Of a DNA stretch of 64,000 nucleotides, positions 13,563-24,672 are shown piece after piece. The position numbers and the translations under genes are program-made. The DNA is taken from assembly GCF_051622035.1 (NCBI RefSeq), contig NC_135358.1:13392001-13456000 (forward strand). Direction: 5' to 3'. Under the pieces are notes generated by a model, which did no database searches, was not told the DNA's origin, and was given only the letters and a program-made list of their open reading frames with translations. Origin of the DNA: Arctopsyche grandis. Taxonomy: Eukaryota > Arthropoda > Insecta > Trichoptera > Hydropsychidae. The number at the start of each line of letters is the position of its first letter. The stretch's first letter is position 1.

Positions 13563-14698
13563 TGTTACGTAGAGGTGGGTGGAGGATCCAAGTAAAAGGC
13601 CAAAGTCGTTTCACAGCATTTATTGATGATTAAGGAGATACACACACTGACAGTGCTCAGTCCAGAATGTCTTGATAACGCCTTAAGGTCTGTTCATACC
13701 TAGTCAGCACGTACCGACTTCAGCAGGTATCCGGCCGTACGAAAAGTATTCTTTGGTACATTTTGTATGGGTATATTCATACCAACCGTCACGTTTACGC
13801 CACGGCAGGCTTACAGCAGTACCCGACATTTCCTGTTCATACCTTACAGCAACATCCGTCAATGTATCGTATCCGTTTTTTTGGCCATCGTAGAAATATA
13901 CACGCGAATTACGTGCCATGAGTCTGCCGCTTTGCTGTTTTGGACCAATTATCGATAGTGATAGTTGACAGCTGTTCAATCTTTCGACGTGGTTTTGGCG
14001 CAAATATTAAAAAAAAATTTAAATTTTTTACGGAAATATTTAAAAAAAATGACACATGTTTGACAGGATATCGTTCGTTTGAGAATGCGAGCGTGTGCCA
14101 TGCGTTAATGACTTTTCACGTGTAAATGTCTTTCGGGACATGCGTTGCGGTCGCCTGATGACATCACAACTGGGTTTCGTTGTTTTACGATCGAACGATG
14201 AACTCTTTTTTCAGGAATGGTCGAAGGGGTCGTTGCCCTTGAGTTTATGCGTGTTTTTACAGGAACGACGATGAGATCGCTGGTTTTGATGTAATAGCAC
14301 AAGTTGTACTATATTCCTACAGTACCAAGGTATCGGTCACTTCTGAGAAGGGACCACGGGAATGCGACCAAGTGCCGCTACTACGCTATGGGGGATGAAC
14401 GAATGAGACGACTGGCATGTTAATGCACGTGTTTTATTTATGACAGCTGAAGGCAGAGTGAGTAGCCGCTCTCCAAACCCAGCCGAGTTGGTCCCCACTC
14501 GCAGGAAGGTAACCAAACTCGACCATGTCGTATAGCGAGCCGCCACAACGCCATTGTTTAGCTTACTTGCACTTAGTTTGCAGATAATCCTCGAAACCAA
14601 TTATAACGGTCGCACAGTGTCAGGGATGCGCCTCGGCTTAATCCGATTGCACTTAACCGGCGGCTCTTTACTAACCTCTTAATTTAGTATACGTAACA
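13563..14698. mobile_element. Putative solo LTR of a retrotransposon (1136 bp)
   Basis: It starts TGTTACGTA and ends TACGTAACA, so it has TG...CA termini inside a 9-bp inverted repeat. It is flanked on both sides by ATAT (13559-13562 and 14699-14702), a 4-bp target duplication as made by Gypsy or BEL integrases. No second LTR, primer-binding site or gag-pol coding sequence is present. It is GC-richer than its surroundings. The block TTCATACC recurs three times at 13696-13855, which may mark a nested repeat. Being 1136 bp it is long for an LTR, so a TIR transposon with 4-bp duplications remains possible. Confidence 0.6.
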
Positions 14699-14702
14699 AT
14701 AT

Positions 14703-15145
14703 TACTTAAAAAGTACGAAACAAAACATCGTATTTTATAAAATGCATTTAGGTTGTCTTGTTGTTTACTTATGAATTTCTGTTGCAAGTTCCAACTTTGA
14801 ACACACCCGAACTATAATTAAGGGAAATAAGGGGATAAAATATATGTATAGTTCTGATCCGCATAGAGCTAGGTCTTTTATATTTTGGACTGCCAGATGT
14901 TTATCATAATTTTTAGACTTGGACTTAAAAATATTGTGTTGATTATGGAATATGGGTGATTAATTTTTCATTGTCGATATTTAAATTTGTAGTGACGATT
15001 CTGCAAATAAATAGTCATCAAAGGTGAGACAGTTTTGCGTCGCTAGTGTTCGGCAGTTGGTAGTCGAGCGAGCAGTGAGCAGTCTGCGTGCGGAGTGCGG
15101 AGTGTGGAGTGCGGAGTGCGGAGTGTTCTCGCGACACAGTGAAAT
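14703..15145 (+). promoter_or_regulatory. TOM22 upstream region with GAGTGCG tandem repeat
   Basis: The 130 bases before the start codon are GC-rich. At 15088-15125 there is an imperfect tandem array of GTGCGGA / GAGTGCG units, probably inside the 5' untranslated region. Upstream the DNA is AT-rich with no feature I can name. The transcription start is not determinable. Confidence 0.4.
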
Positions 15146-16833
15146 ATGGACGGCGACGACTGCGAGCAGGACAGCGGGCTGGAGTCGCCCCCCCACAGCA
15201 AAGGAGAGTCTCCCGAGCGGCCGCCCCCCTTCGAGGAGCGCACCGTGAGAGCCCCCGCCGCGCCCCCGCCCCGCTCCCCGCGCCCCTCGCCCGCACACGC
15301 CCTTCGTGCTACGCATAACCTCCAAATCCCACCACCACCCCCGCTCTATCCCACCTTCACCCCCGCGCATATATACCGGTTAGATAATTCATGCACCTGC
15401 CCTTTAAACTGCCATTCCAAATCCTGCCATCATATTTCCTATCGATCTGTCATCCGCCCATACTTTTCCAACACCCGAAAATCTCCCATTATCTTTCGAA
15501 TTGTATTTATTTATTCGACCTCGAATTAATCTGATTTGTTTTAAAGTTTCAGCCTGAAGGCATTTCTCTGTTGGACGAGAGTGGGAAGCCTTTGATTTTG
15601 TCTTCAAAAAATGACTTATCTAAACAAGACAGCGTCTCGGAAAAAACTGACCTCACCATTAGTAAACTTTCATTTGACGCAGATTTAGAAGATGTAATTT
15701 CCTTCATTTCAAATATTCAGTATTCTGCATTAACTTTTTGGAAACCAAATCGACTAATTATAAAATAGAAAGTAGAGGAAATGACATAATATACTAACAA
15801 ATCACATATGCTTGTGATTACATATTAAAATTAACAAAAAGTAGAGTTTGTCGATCTGTCTTGCAAAAGGCTTATATGTACATATAACACCATACCTTTT
15901 ACATCAGGCTTGTTGTTCAGATATTTCAATATTTAAAAAATAACATACATACATATAAGTGTACCACTCCTTAATAGTCAGTTTCAGTTTAAATCATTCG
16001 TCAATCTATTATTTTACTTGAAAATGCTATAAATATCGTTTCATTAATTTCTTTACTTAATTATTTTTTTAAAAGTCCACATACCAAAAATTAAACAGGG
16101 CTGATGTATATGATAGTACTCTATTATTATTTAATACTTTAAAAACAGTTTCCCTAAATTAATTGAGTTATTAGTCTTGATTGTTAAAAGTTGATTATAT
16201 CTATTTTAAATTAAGATGGTTTTTTTTCCTGTAAAATTTTTATAATATATAATCAATCTATTGATCTATAATGGTTAATCTGATCCAAAGCATTGTGTTG
16301 CATGATTTCATCATTTCATATTTTGTAATTCTATATATTATCAAAACTTCAATACAATCTTAAAATTCTCAGGAACCAGATGAAACATTAACTGAAAGAC
16401 TTTGGGGCCTGACAGAAATGTTTCCTAATTGCGTTGTAAATGCCACCCACACTGTTACCACAACAACTTGGTTCGTATTCACCCCTGCATATATGCAATG
16501 TGTATTAATTTCGCCTTATTTATTTATATGTGTAATAATTCCAGGTCTGGCGTCAAAAACTTATATTCATTTTCCCGATCCGTAATGTGGATAGTCGCTA
16601 GCACGTCAGTCCTCTTATTTGCTCCCATTTTATTCGAATTAGAAATTGCTAAGAATGAAGAACGGCAAAAGAGTGAACAAAAACAGGTACCAAAAACGTT
16701 TCTATCCAGCATTTTTTTGATAATATTGTGTTTGTTTTGTTTTAATTGATTTATTTTATAATTTTAGTATCTACTTGGACCCAGTGCAGCTATGATAGGT
16801 CCGCCTGGTGCGACACCCCCGATGCCACGATAG
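15146..16833 (+). CDS. Tom22: Mitochondrial import receptor subunit TOM22 (five exons)
   Basis: Exons are 15146-15244, 15553-15693, 16373-16470, 16545-16686 and 16768-16833. They give 546 nt, 181 residues plus stop, with AG/GT borders and consistent phases. Residues 86-98 (LTERLWGLTEMFP) are the hallmark TOM22 motif preceding the membrane anchor. A single transmembrane helix lies at about 126-143 (SVMWIVASTSVLLFAPIL), followed by a basic-acidic intermembrane tail ending LLGP and a Pro/Gly-rich end. TOM22 is the outer-membrane presequence receptor and organiser of the TOM complex. At 181 residues it is longer than the Drosophila (about 130) and human (142) forms. The surplus is mainly exon 2, a 141-nt phase-0/0 exon, so alternative skipping is possible. 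The start is supported by the acidic MDGDDCEQDSGLES opening, which resembles fly TOM22. Confidence 0.93.
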
Positions 16834-18540
16834 AATATAAATGAATGCAATTTAGAGAAACTGTTGAAAATTGTTATTTTTGCGGAACAATATCTAGTCT
16901 TGACAGTCTATAGATTGTTTTCAACGCGACGAAACATCTGTATAAACATCAGATCAAACACTTTCCAATGTACTCTAGTATCCTAATATGGCATTTAACG
17001 ATCATAGTCAAATCTGCATTATTATAATAGATATAATCAACTCTTTCGCACTGTAGACTCATTCCAAATAGCTGAATCGTGGCTTGCATATATGTACGTA
17101 CATGCATTCATCAATTGTATTTAGATGTGTTCCATGTTTTCATGCATGAGTATATTCTGATCTTGTATTAAATGGTTAAAGCTAATATTACCAAAAAATG
17201 CATTTTTCCCTCATGTAGATTATGGCAACACGCTTATGAACTGATTCATTTTTGTATAATTTCGTTTTGTAATATTTTACTTTTTTTTCCACATCAACAT
17301 TTGACGGAAATGAAACATTAACTTTTGTGAAAATATGGTTTTCAATACGTTTGTTTCTTTTATAAATACAGATATAAATAGTTTATCGTTTTTTTATGTT
17401 AATGTAGTGTATTCAAGGGTTAATGTAAAATAAATATAATTATATTTAAATAAGCATTTCATTCCAGAACCTCACTTCAATTTTTTACACATTTTTCTTA
17501 TATCTACAATTTCTATATAAATTGCATAGATGGCATTCACAATTGAAAACCTGAAATCATAATTTACTTTGATTTTTAAATATGTACATAGGTTTGTATG
17601 TAAGTATATACATTTTCTGTTACTTTCCGCTAGTATCAATAGTATTGTAACTTTTTTTAAATACATATACAATTTACGATATTTAGAAACATTCAATTAA
17701 AAATAGATTCTTAAGATCCAGGTAGCCAAGCCAACGGTAAACCACAACACCTGGTAATAATGTCTCGTCTTGACAAAATCGATCACATTTCTATATTTCG
17801 ATTCATCACAATATGACCCCATTATCAATTTCTTTAAAAGTATTCAGTTCGTTGTCTTCACACAAATAAAAAATAATAAAAAACAATAATAAATGTGTCA
17901 TATCTTATCAGTACGAAAATTAATGAACCAAACTTAATGCAATTTAGAAATGCGAATTAGAATTAATAATAAATATGTTATCCTTTGGTTTTATATTTAC
18001 ATAGATCGTTTGAAATGAATCTTTGCTCGAAGTCATCATATTAATTGAACCGAACTTACAATTCATATATTCAAAAAAGTTAATACAACGCATAAACGAA
18101 TGTCCACATTTGATTGTTAACCAAAGAGTACGTCATCAACTTTATGGTATATATACATATTTACCTTTCAAATTGTTCTTGATAATTGCTTATATTTTTC
18201 AATGATTATGTAAATAACATACGAAATGTCGCATTTCCACGCTGATAGCGAGATTAAAAAGTAAACATTTCGAGATGACTCGTCGCACACCACCTCAATT
18301 TCGCAACGTGGCATACCCGTATCAGGCAGTGCAAACATACCTTGAATAAATATATTCCAAACATATAAAGCACTTGATGATTCTGTCGAGTTGTTATTGT
18401 GTTTCAGCAGCCATTCGACAGCTGAAAGCACCTCGATCCTAGTTCGATCTGGTCAAGATGTAGCCAATTTGCATCCCGATGATTCAACGTCGAGCAATTT
18501 GCACACTGAAACAATCGTCGGAATCATAATATAATTAGTT
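16834..18540. other. TOM22 3' flank, no further feature seen
   Basis: AT-rich DNA that includes the TOM22 3' untranslated region; AATAAA occurs near 17431. I find no repeat family shared with other parts of the window and no coding segment. Confidence 0.5.
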
Positions 18541-18735
18541 TTGAATGTTAAGGGCCGCGGCGGGTTTTCACATCACCATTCGATGGGATAAATTGGATCG
18601 ATAAGTGTGTATTTAGAGCTGAGGGCGTGTAATTTTAGAAGTAGATGATAAATAGCCGTTTCAGTTTGTTTGTAGATACAAGTGTTATTTTAGTACTACA
18701 CCATTAGTTCAGTTTACTTGGATTGGAAACACCAG
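18541..18735 (+). promoter_or_regulatory. Candidate promoter / 5' untranslated region
   Basis: A locally GC-richer stretch starting GGGCCGCGGCGGG leads to two arthropod-type initiator matches, TTCAGTTT near 18659 and 18708. The ATG with a strong splice donor follows. No TATA box is obvious. This is inference from composition and position. Confidence 0.3.
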
Positions 18736-19579
18736 ATGGACACTTTAGGTAAGTTTTAACGAATACTTTTACTATCTAATATGTGACTATTTACTTTATA
18801 TTCCTTGTATGGTTTTCATTTTCGCTGTTGTTATCAGTGACATCCACTTAGATATTTTTTTATGAGTATAGTCCTAATTCGCACGATTGATATACAACTA
18901 CTATGAACGTGATATATTTGCCTAAGAATCATACAGACGCTCCACTACTGCTAACCAGTGATATGACTTTTATTAAATAAACAATTCATTCTATTTTTAT
19001 AATTTGGTCTCTGTCCTTTTAAACTTTCCTGTGATATACAGACGTGTCATTGAATCAAAAATTGTATTTAAATCCCACTGTGTATACAACTACAATTATA
19101 CCTATGTACATACATATGTATGTACATATTTTGTATTTCTTCATCGTGCCCATCGTATTCGGATGAAACGAAAACGCATGTTTGCATTCTTTCCACGTTA
19201 TTTACAGCACCATAACAAGCAAGGCAATCTGAGAGACATTCTATAAACAATTTGACCTAATTTTTATTAGCCATCATTTTTAATCCATCAAATTGCTTCA
19301 ATTTAAACTGGCGTAACTACATATTATGTGGGATATGCGGTGCATGCGGGTCCTTGAGATCGTGGGGCCCCCAGAAGGATCTCCAAATATTAATAATAAT
19401 AATAATAATATCTTTTATTCCAGACGATGAGGAGAATAGTGCAATCCCCAACGCTCATATAAATAATATGGGTCTACCCCACGGGATCGAATTAGAAATG
19501 CACGAAAAACCAAATATCGGAAGGCAAAGATCGAAAATCGAAAGATTACTCTTATTATTATTAAAAGATTATTATTATT
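18736..19579 (+). CDS. Candidate two-exon small gene running into a hairpin (unrecognised)
   Basis: ATG GAC ACT TTA G (18736-18748) is followed by a consensus donor GTAAGT. An acceptor TTTTATTCCAG at 19413-19423 opens a phase-compatible segment from 19424 that reads DDEENSAIPNAHINN and then GLPHGIELEMHEK, PNIGRQRSKIER before a low-complexity Leu/Tyr end and TAA at 19579. The combined protein would be 56 residues. I do not recognise it. From 19469 onward the coding sequence is one arm of a long inverted repeat, so this may be a hairpin precursor transcript or a broken gene rather than a true protein gene. An (AAT)n run precedes the acceptor. Confidence 0.25.
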
Positions 19580-19840
19580 AAAGATTAGTTCTCACGTACA
19601 TACTCACTTAATTTGCGCGAGCAGGATACAACAGGAACAAGAGGAACAGGCTTTTCCTCCTGTATTAATACGGGAGGAAAAGCCTGTTCCTCTTGTTCCT
19701 ATTGTATCCTGCTCGCGCAAATTAAGTGAGTATGTACCGTTTACCATGCACCCTTTTTTTTGATCTTTCGATTTTCGATCTTTGCCTTCCGATATTTGGT
19801 TTTTCGTGCATTTCTAATTCGATCCCGTGAGGTACACCCA
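19469..19840. repeat. Long inverted repeat (hairpin A), two nested arm pairs
   Basis: Outer arms 19469-19546 and 19763-19840 (78 bp) differ at about two positions. Inner arms 19595-19660 and 19673-19738 (66 bp) differ at one. They meet at a 12-base centre, itself nearly palindromic. The outer arm is open in both copies, coding G(L/V)PHGIELEM and EKPNIGRQRSKIER. The inner arm can be read as EEKPVPLVP(V/I)VSCSRKL and then reaches GTGAGTATG. Arms are almost unmutated while the segments between outer and inner arms differ completely. Such a transcript would form a long double-stranded stem. Confidence 0.85.
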
Positions 19841-20100
19841 AATAATATATAGATAATAAAAAGGGTATTGAAAAAATAGTAAACAAAAAAAAAATACATA
19901 AGTAAATATATAAATATTACTAATAATAAATAATAATAATAATAATATGTTTATATATTTTAAGGATTAAAAACAGTCTTAACCCTTTGAATGCTGACCG
20001 GGCGTTTTGCCAACAAGTCTATAGGCCTGAAAAACGCCGATAGGCGTTGTATTTTGAGTATAAATACATTCATTAATAGACTTCTTTTGCTTATTTTATA

Positions 20101-20368
20101 CTAATTGTTTTACCCGGCTTCGCTCAGTATTTGTAATATAAACAGCTTAAACATGGCGAATCTAATAGTAAATATTCATTTGTTTATTTATTAAATTTAT
20201 TTGAATCGAATAAAATATATATTCAACCAATCGAATCGTCATAGAAACATGCGCCCCCCGGTACCCCCGTCCCCCGTCCCCATGTCATGGAAATTTTGAC
20301 TTGTTTTCGTAGTTCCAACCATCAATAATTACATACATACAAAGTCTCTTTCGAAATTATATATTAGA
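20101..20368 (-). mobile_element. Non-autonomous Helitron, family 1
   Basis: Reading on the minus strand, it starts TCTAATATATAATTTCG and ends after the CTGAGCGAAGCCGG hairpin at TTAG, a decayed CTAG. It sits between A (20100) and T (20369). The middle contains a C-rich block of CCCCCGT units. No coding content. Confidence 0.75.
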
Positions 20369-21305
20369 TTGTTTCAAGATATAATAGAGTCTAAAGCAAC
20401 CTTTACACAATTCGAAATCCTCGGCGGTAGTGATCTAGGGTTTGTACGGATTAGCTACAGTTTGTATCCCTGCTTTCTATTGGATTTCTAAATAATTCTA
20501 GTTGGAAATGTTGGCGAAATTTACAGCGTGGCGGGCTTTCAACAGAAAAGACGTCAGCACTCAAAGGGTTAACTATATGTATATTCTTTTAGAGAAATAA
20601 AAATATTTTATAGGATTGGATTTCCGAGAAACTTAGAATTATCATAAAAATTCTTTATTTCCTTCTAATTATGTTTTTGCATGCATATTGTGCTAATAGT
20701 GGGCCGTTTTTCCTGCCTTCCTGGAAACCCAATTCATTCATGAGAACGTGCAAAGAAAGCAGAAACGTTACTACCATGGCTTATTTTCAACACATCCGAT
20801 TCAGGTCATAGTCTCCATCGACGTCGTATGATCAGGCCACATAAGGTTATCTACCGGAATCCCCGCTATTGTGACGGTACGGAGACAATTTGCAACAGTT
20901 TAAATAACAATAAATATTGAAGAAATAGCACCTACGCATTGAGTCTTACCAGCTGTGATAAATCTTCCTCTCAATATTCCAAAACAAATTAGCTTTGCGC
21001 GTTTCACTTTGATTACTTTGTGTATTTTATCGCTGCGTGGAGTATCATTATTTACTCAACGTATGACCTTAAAAAAAAAAAAAAAATTTTAAATATGCGC
21101 AGCTGAAAGATTATGCAGGTTGATAATATTAGTTCAGTTGACAATATTCGAATGTTTTAATTTCAAAAAGTAGCATCGTATATTGCTATCAATATTAGTA
21201 ATGAATAAAACTACGATTACGTAATACACAAAGGAAATTTAGAGATTGTATAATATAATATCCAATCTTCTCAATTAATCTCTTAATGTACGTATACATA
21301 CATAT

Positions 21306-21632
21306 GTTACAGTCGAAGTGTATTATTAGTTGTAATATATTCCAACTGGCATTTTAGGTTATTCATATTCGAATACTATATATATTCCAACGAGTAAATT
21401 ATATCTCTACAGGCGCAAATTCACTTTCAACAATGAGCACCAGTTGTAATATAACAGTTAAGTTTTGTCAGCTCTTATGTTTTAGAATTCAATAATGCGT
21501 TAATATTTGCTAGGTGTTACGAATAAAGTTAATGAGTACAGTATTAAGATAACTCTAAGAATGTGTTCAAAACAAAAATGTGACTTTCCAACTCAATTCA
21601 ATAGTCGAATGACGTTTTCACGAAAACCTAAC
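21306..21632 (-). mobile_element. Partial copy of the GTTACAGT-ended MITE
   Basis: It begins with GTTACAGTCGAAGTGTAT and closely follows the reverse complement of the right half of 31808-32351, through GGCATTTTAGGTTATTCATA, GAATTCAATAATGCG, GTGTTCAAAACAAAAATGTG and ATGACGTTTTCACGAAAACC. The other half is missing, so the copy is truncated on its right side. Confidence 0.7.
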
Positions 21633-21719
21633 CTTGTAATCTTGTCGAGAACATTATTTTGAATGGCGCTCACTTTTTATCATGTGCACGTGGTTATTAG
21701 TAAAATAAAATGTACTATA

Positions 21720-21906
21720 GTTGGTCCGCTGTAGGAAAAGACTTTGGAACAATGTACATGCTGTATCTTACACTGCCTCTCTTCCAATAGCATTTCGTAA
21801 AAACAGTGGAAAATTGTATGCGCGAAATGCTATTGGTTGAAATGGGGTGTAAAGGACAGCGTGTTTGTTTTACACAAGTGTCACCCTGCAGCGGATGAAC
21901 AATGGT
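21720..21906. mobile_element. Short imperfect inverted-repeat element (MITE)
   Basis: The ends GTCCGCTGTAGG and CCTGCAGCGGAT are inverted. A central pair CCAATAGCATTTCG / CGAAATGCTATTGG flanks a loop of about 24 bases. Intermediate blocks (GCTGTATCTTACAC / GTGTAAAGGACAGC) are also inverted. No coding capacity; superfamily unresolved. Confidence 0.5.
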
Positions 21907-22199
21907 GACCTGGTGCACACATATGTGCCCTTGTTAAAAAGTGAATTTTTGAAATCCACTTACACCGAGCCAATTTATAGAACTCAATGATGCCGCTATC
22001 TCTTTTTATTTCATATCTAAAGAGACGTAAACGCGAACAACGTATCGCCCAATATTATGGCGTTGAAGAGAATTACAAAAACAAAAAAAAAATAATACGT
22101 TAGCGCGCATGCGCATTGACTGTCAGTATGTGTGTGACAAATCAGCGTGACAAAATCAGGCTTTTAAATAAATATACTATATATAGATAGATATATGAA

Positions 22200-22350
22200 A
22201 AAGGGTATAAGGAAAACCACAGTGGAGATGGATGAGAGTTACCCAAAACAGAGACGAATGGAAGCGGGATGGAGAGGCCTTCATCCAGCAGTGGATAGCG
22301 AATGTCTGTGAATTACGCTTATATGAAAACAGAACAGGCATCACAATTTG
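22200..22350 (+). mobile_element. 3' end of an RTE-type non-LTR retrotransposon
   Basis: One frame reads RWMRVTQNRDEWKRDGEAFI then QQWIANV. RTE-clade reverse transcriptase proteins commonly end in a block of the form R.RW....QDR..W..LGEAY.QQW, and the match is clear. Only the last 30-odd codons survive; nothing upstream resembles reverse transcriptase, so this is a 5'-truncated, inactive copy. Confidence 0.6.
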
Positions 22351-22888
22351 AATATTTTACCTACTATCTACCTGTATATCTGCTTTTATAAATAGGAATC
22401 GACACCCATCTTAGAATTAAATAAATTTTTTTATTCGATCAGATTGTTTCAATTTTGAATGTACGGGGATTCTGAAGTCCGAATGCAATTCAAAAGCGAT
22501 ATATATGTACATAATAATATAACTGCCCCTTTTGACTGTAATAGCACGTATTGTAGACAAACGTGTTGTATAGCTTAACGAACTCATAGGAGATTTTGTT
22601 CTTTTGTCGTTATCGGTTGGACACTAAAGTCAATATGCAGAAACCAAGGTCATATAATTGTTCAAATTTGCACTACTGGAGTAGCGTTTCGGCTTACGCG
22701 GAAACGTACCGCTTTCCAAGGTTTACAACCAGTCTACATACATAGTATACATACATATGCACATACTTCTCTACAATTTGCTTATCATCGTCTCGCTCTT
22801 CCAATAATCCCACCAGGTCTGCAATAGCGTAGGTGGATTTTTGTATTTTCTCGTGCGAAGCTGGGTTCAAGGTGGTTGTCGTGGATGC

Positions 22889-23328
22889 GGTGCATCCGCT
22901 CTAAAATCACCAGACAAATTGAACGACAGATTAACGGACGGCTGCTTTAAATGCTATTCTCGTCTTCTCGAATGATAGATTGCACATCAGATGACGGGTA
23001 ACCTTTCGATGTGCACAGATGCAATTATTAAAATTGAGTTGGATCTTTCAGGCGAGTTTAATAAGGCAAGATTCGATAAGTTCCGAATCTTGCCTTATTA
23101 AACTCGCCAGAAAGATCCAACTCAATTTTAATAATTGCATCTGTGCACATCGAAAGGTTACCCGTCATCTGATGTGCAATCTATCATTCGAGAAGACGAG
23201 AATAGCATTTAAAGCAGCCGTCCGTTAATCTGTCGTTCAATCTGATGTGCAATCTATCATTCAAGAAAAAGAGAATTATGTTTAAAGCTGCCGTTCTGTT
23301 AATTTGGCGATTTTAGAGCGGATGTACC
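22889..23328. repeat. Long inverted repeat (hairpin B) with a duplicated outer arm segment
   Basis: Left arm 22889-23075 and right arm from 23084 pair around an 8-base loop (ATAAGTTC). The inner 24 bp (GCGAGTTTAATAAGGCAAGA plus TTCG) is perfect. Pairing continues through the ATCTGTGCACATCG and CATTCGAGAAGACGAG blocks to TTCAAT/ATTGAA. On the right side a diverged second copy of the outer segment (about 23242-23328: GATGTGCAATCTATCATTC, GTTTAAAGCTGCCGT) follows, ending GATTTTAGAGCGGATGTACC, which pairs with the start GGTGCATCCGCTCTAAAATC. The left arm has one open frame reading TDAIIKIELDLSGEFNKARF, of unknown origin. Confidence 0.85.
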
Positions 23329-23719
23329 AAACCCGGTTGTCGTCCATGTGGGAACCCTATCACTTATTTAACCATCAAATTATATATTTTATGACTACAA
23401 TTTAGGGACAAGCATCAAATTTTGAAACCGTCCTACAAAGCTATTCATTCTGAACAATACATTTTCTCAAAAAAATATTCAGTAATGTGTATTGGATTTT
23501 TATTTAATATTTTCCAAATATATTATCATATTTTTTCTTAAAGATAAGCTATTTTTTCATCGTTTCATTATAGTGTACATATATAATGAAACGTTTCATT
23601 ATAATGTATATTACAGTGAAAATCTTTCAGCTTTCATTATACTGAAACTGGAAACTGGTGCTAAATAATTTATTATATACATATACATATATTATATCAA
23701 TATTTGCTCCCATCCAGTT

Positions 23720-23912
23720 CAGTGGCGTGCCGTGGAAATCTCTCAGTCTTTATCACACAGCCTCACTTATGTGTGAGCGAGGGGACTCAGTATCACGTCA
23801 CCTAGTCCCCTTGTATCCTGCTTTCGCATATGTACATATGTATGTAAGGCTGAACGATAAAAAGCAAATAAGAAGCTTGTAAAAACGGGGAGATTTATAT
23901 TTCACGCCACTG
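23720..23912. mobile_element. hAT-like MITE (193 bp) with 8-bp target duplication
   Basis: Ends are CAGTGGCGTGCC and CACGCCACTG. Flanking octamers are ATCCAGTT (23712-23719) and ACCCAGTT (23913-23920), identical at seven of eight positions. A closely related copy lies at 57892-58068. Shared internal blocks include ACCTAGTCCCCTTGTATCCTGCT and a TGTACAT run. The CA.TGG.G ends and 8-bp duplication are typical of the hAT superfamily. Confidence 0.85.
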
Positions 23913-23920
23913 ACCCAGTT

Positions 23921-24672
23921 GTATTGCTGGTAAAATTATTTCAAAATCTTATATTATTATACCAGGGCCTTAATTTTTATACTTGGGGGTGGGGACAGAT
24001 GTCCTCAGGCGCAAGATGGAAGGGAAAGGGAGGGGGGGGGGCAAAACGCATTTGATAATATTCCATACTATGTAAAATAATAAGCTTGATTTTATTTTGA
24101 GAGAAACGTTTTTTTTTTCGCAGGTTTATTTAAAATGTACTTGAGTATGTAGACTAGTGCTGCAAACGCCATTCGCCCTGCCATTTTACGAAAATGACAA
24201 TATTCTCCCTTGAATAAATTATATTATTTTGAATTTGAATTTATTTGCTGTTGATATTAAATGGAAAACGGTAATTTTGGTTTCTTATAAATTAAACAAA
24301 TATAATTATATTTTGCATAGACATTTTATTTTATTTTATTTTACATAGATATATACCAGGAATACCTAATGTGCCTTTCCTAGATAATTAATTAAAAACA
24401 TTGCAGCATTTTTATTACATAAATCGCTGTATTTTGAGAAGTTGAAGAACACAAAATTAACAGTTAATTAATCCATAAAGAATTCTATGGATTTACATAA
24501 ATGAAATTCAGATATTTGTGTCAGCGAGTAGGATGATTTTGCCAATTTGATGGAGGACCGTTACGACAATGAAATCAGATAAATTGGCAAACTGACAAGA
24601 AACGATCGACTGGGAGTCACAAATATCCAAGTCTGACCAGCAGTATTGAAGATTGGAACGGGATCACTGATA
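23921..24672. other. Interval without supported genes
   Basis: It contains a G-rich patch (about 23984-24040) after CAGGGCCTTAATTTTTATAC that may be the end of a decayed transposon. Otherwise AT-rich and featureless. The minus-strand reading frame from hairpin C extends into 24561-24672 (see hairpin C). Confidence 0.4.

Noticed and set aside
13704-14003. A 99-codon minus-strand frame inside the putative LTR.
   Set aside because: It lies wholly within a repeat with TG...CA ends and has no recognised domain or splice context; GC-rich composition explains the opening.
14981-15529. Several minus- and plus-strand frames around the TOM22 first exon.
   Set aside because: They are shadows of the GC-rich TOM22 5' region; only the frame from 15146 splices into the conserved TOM22 exons.
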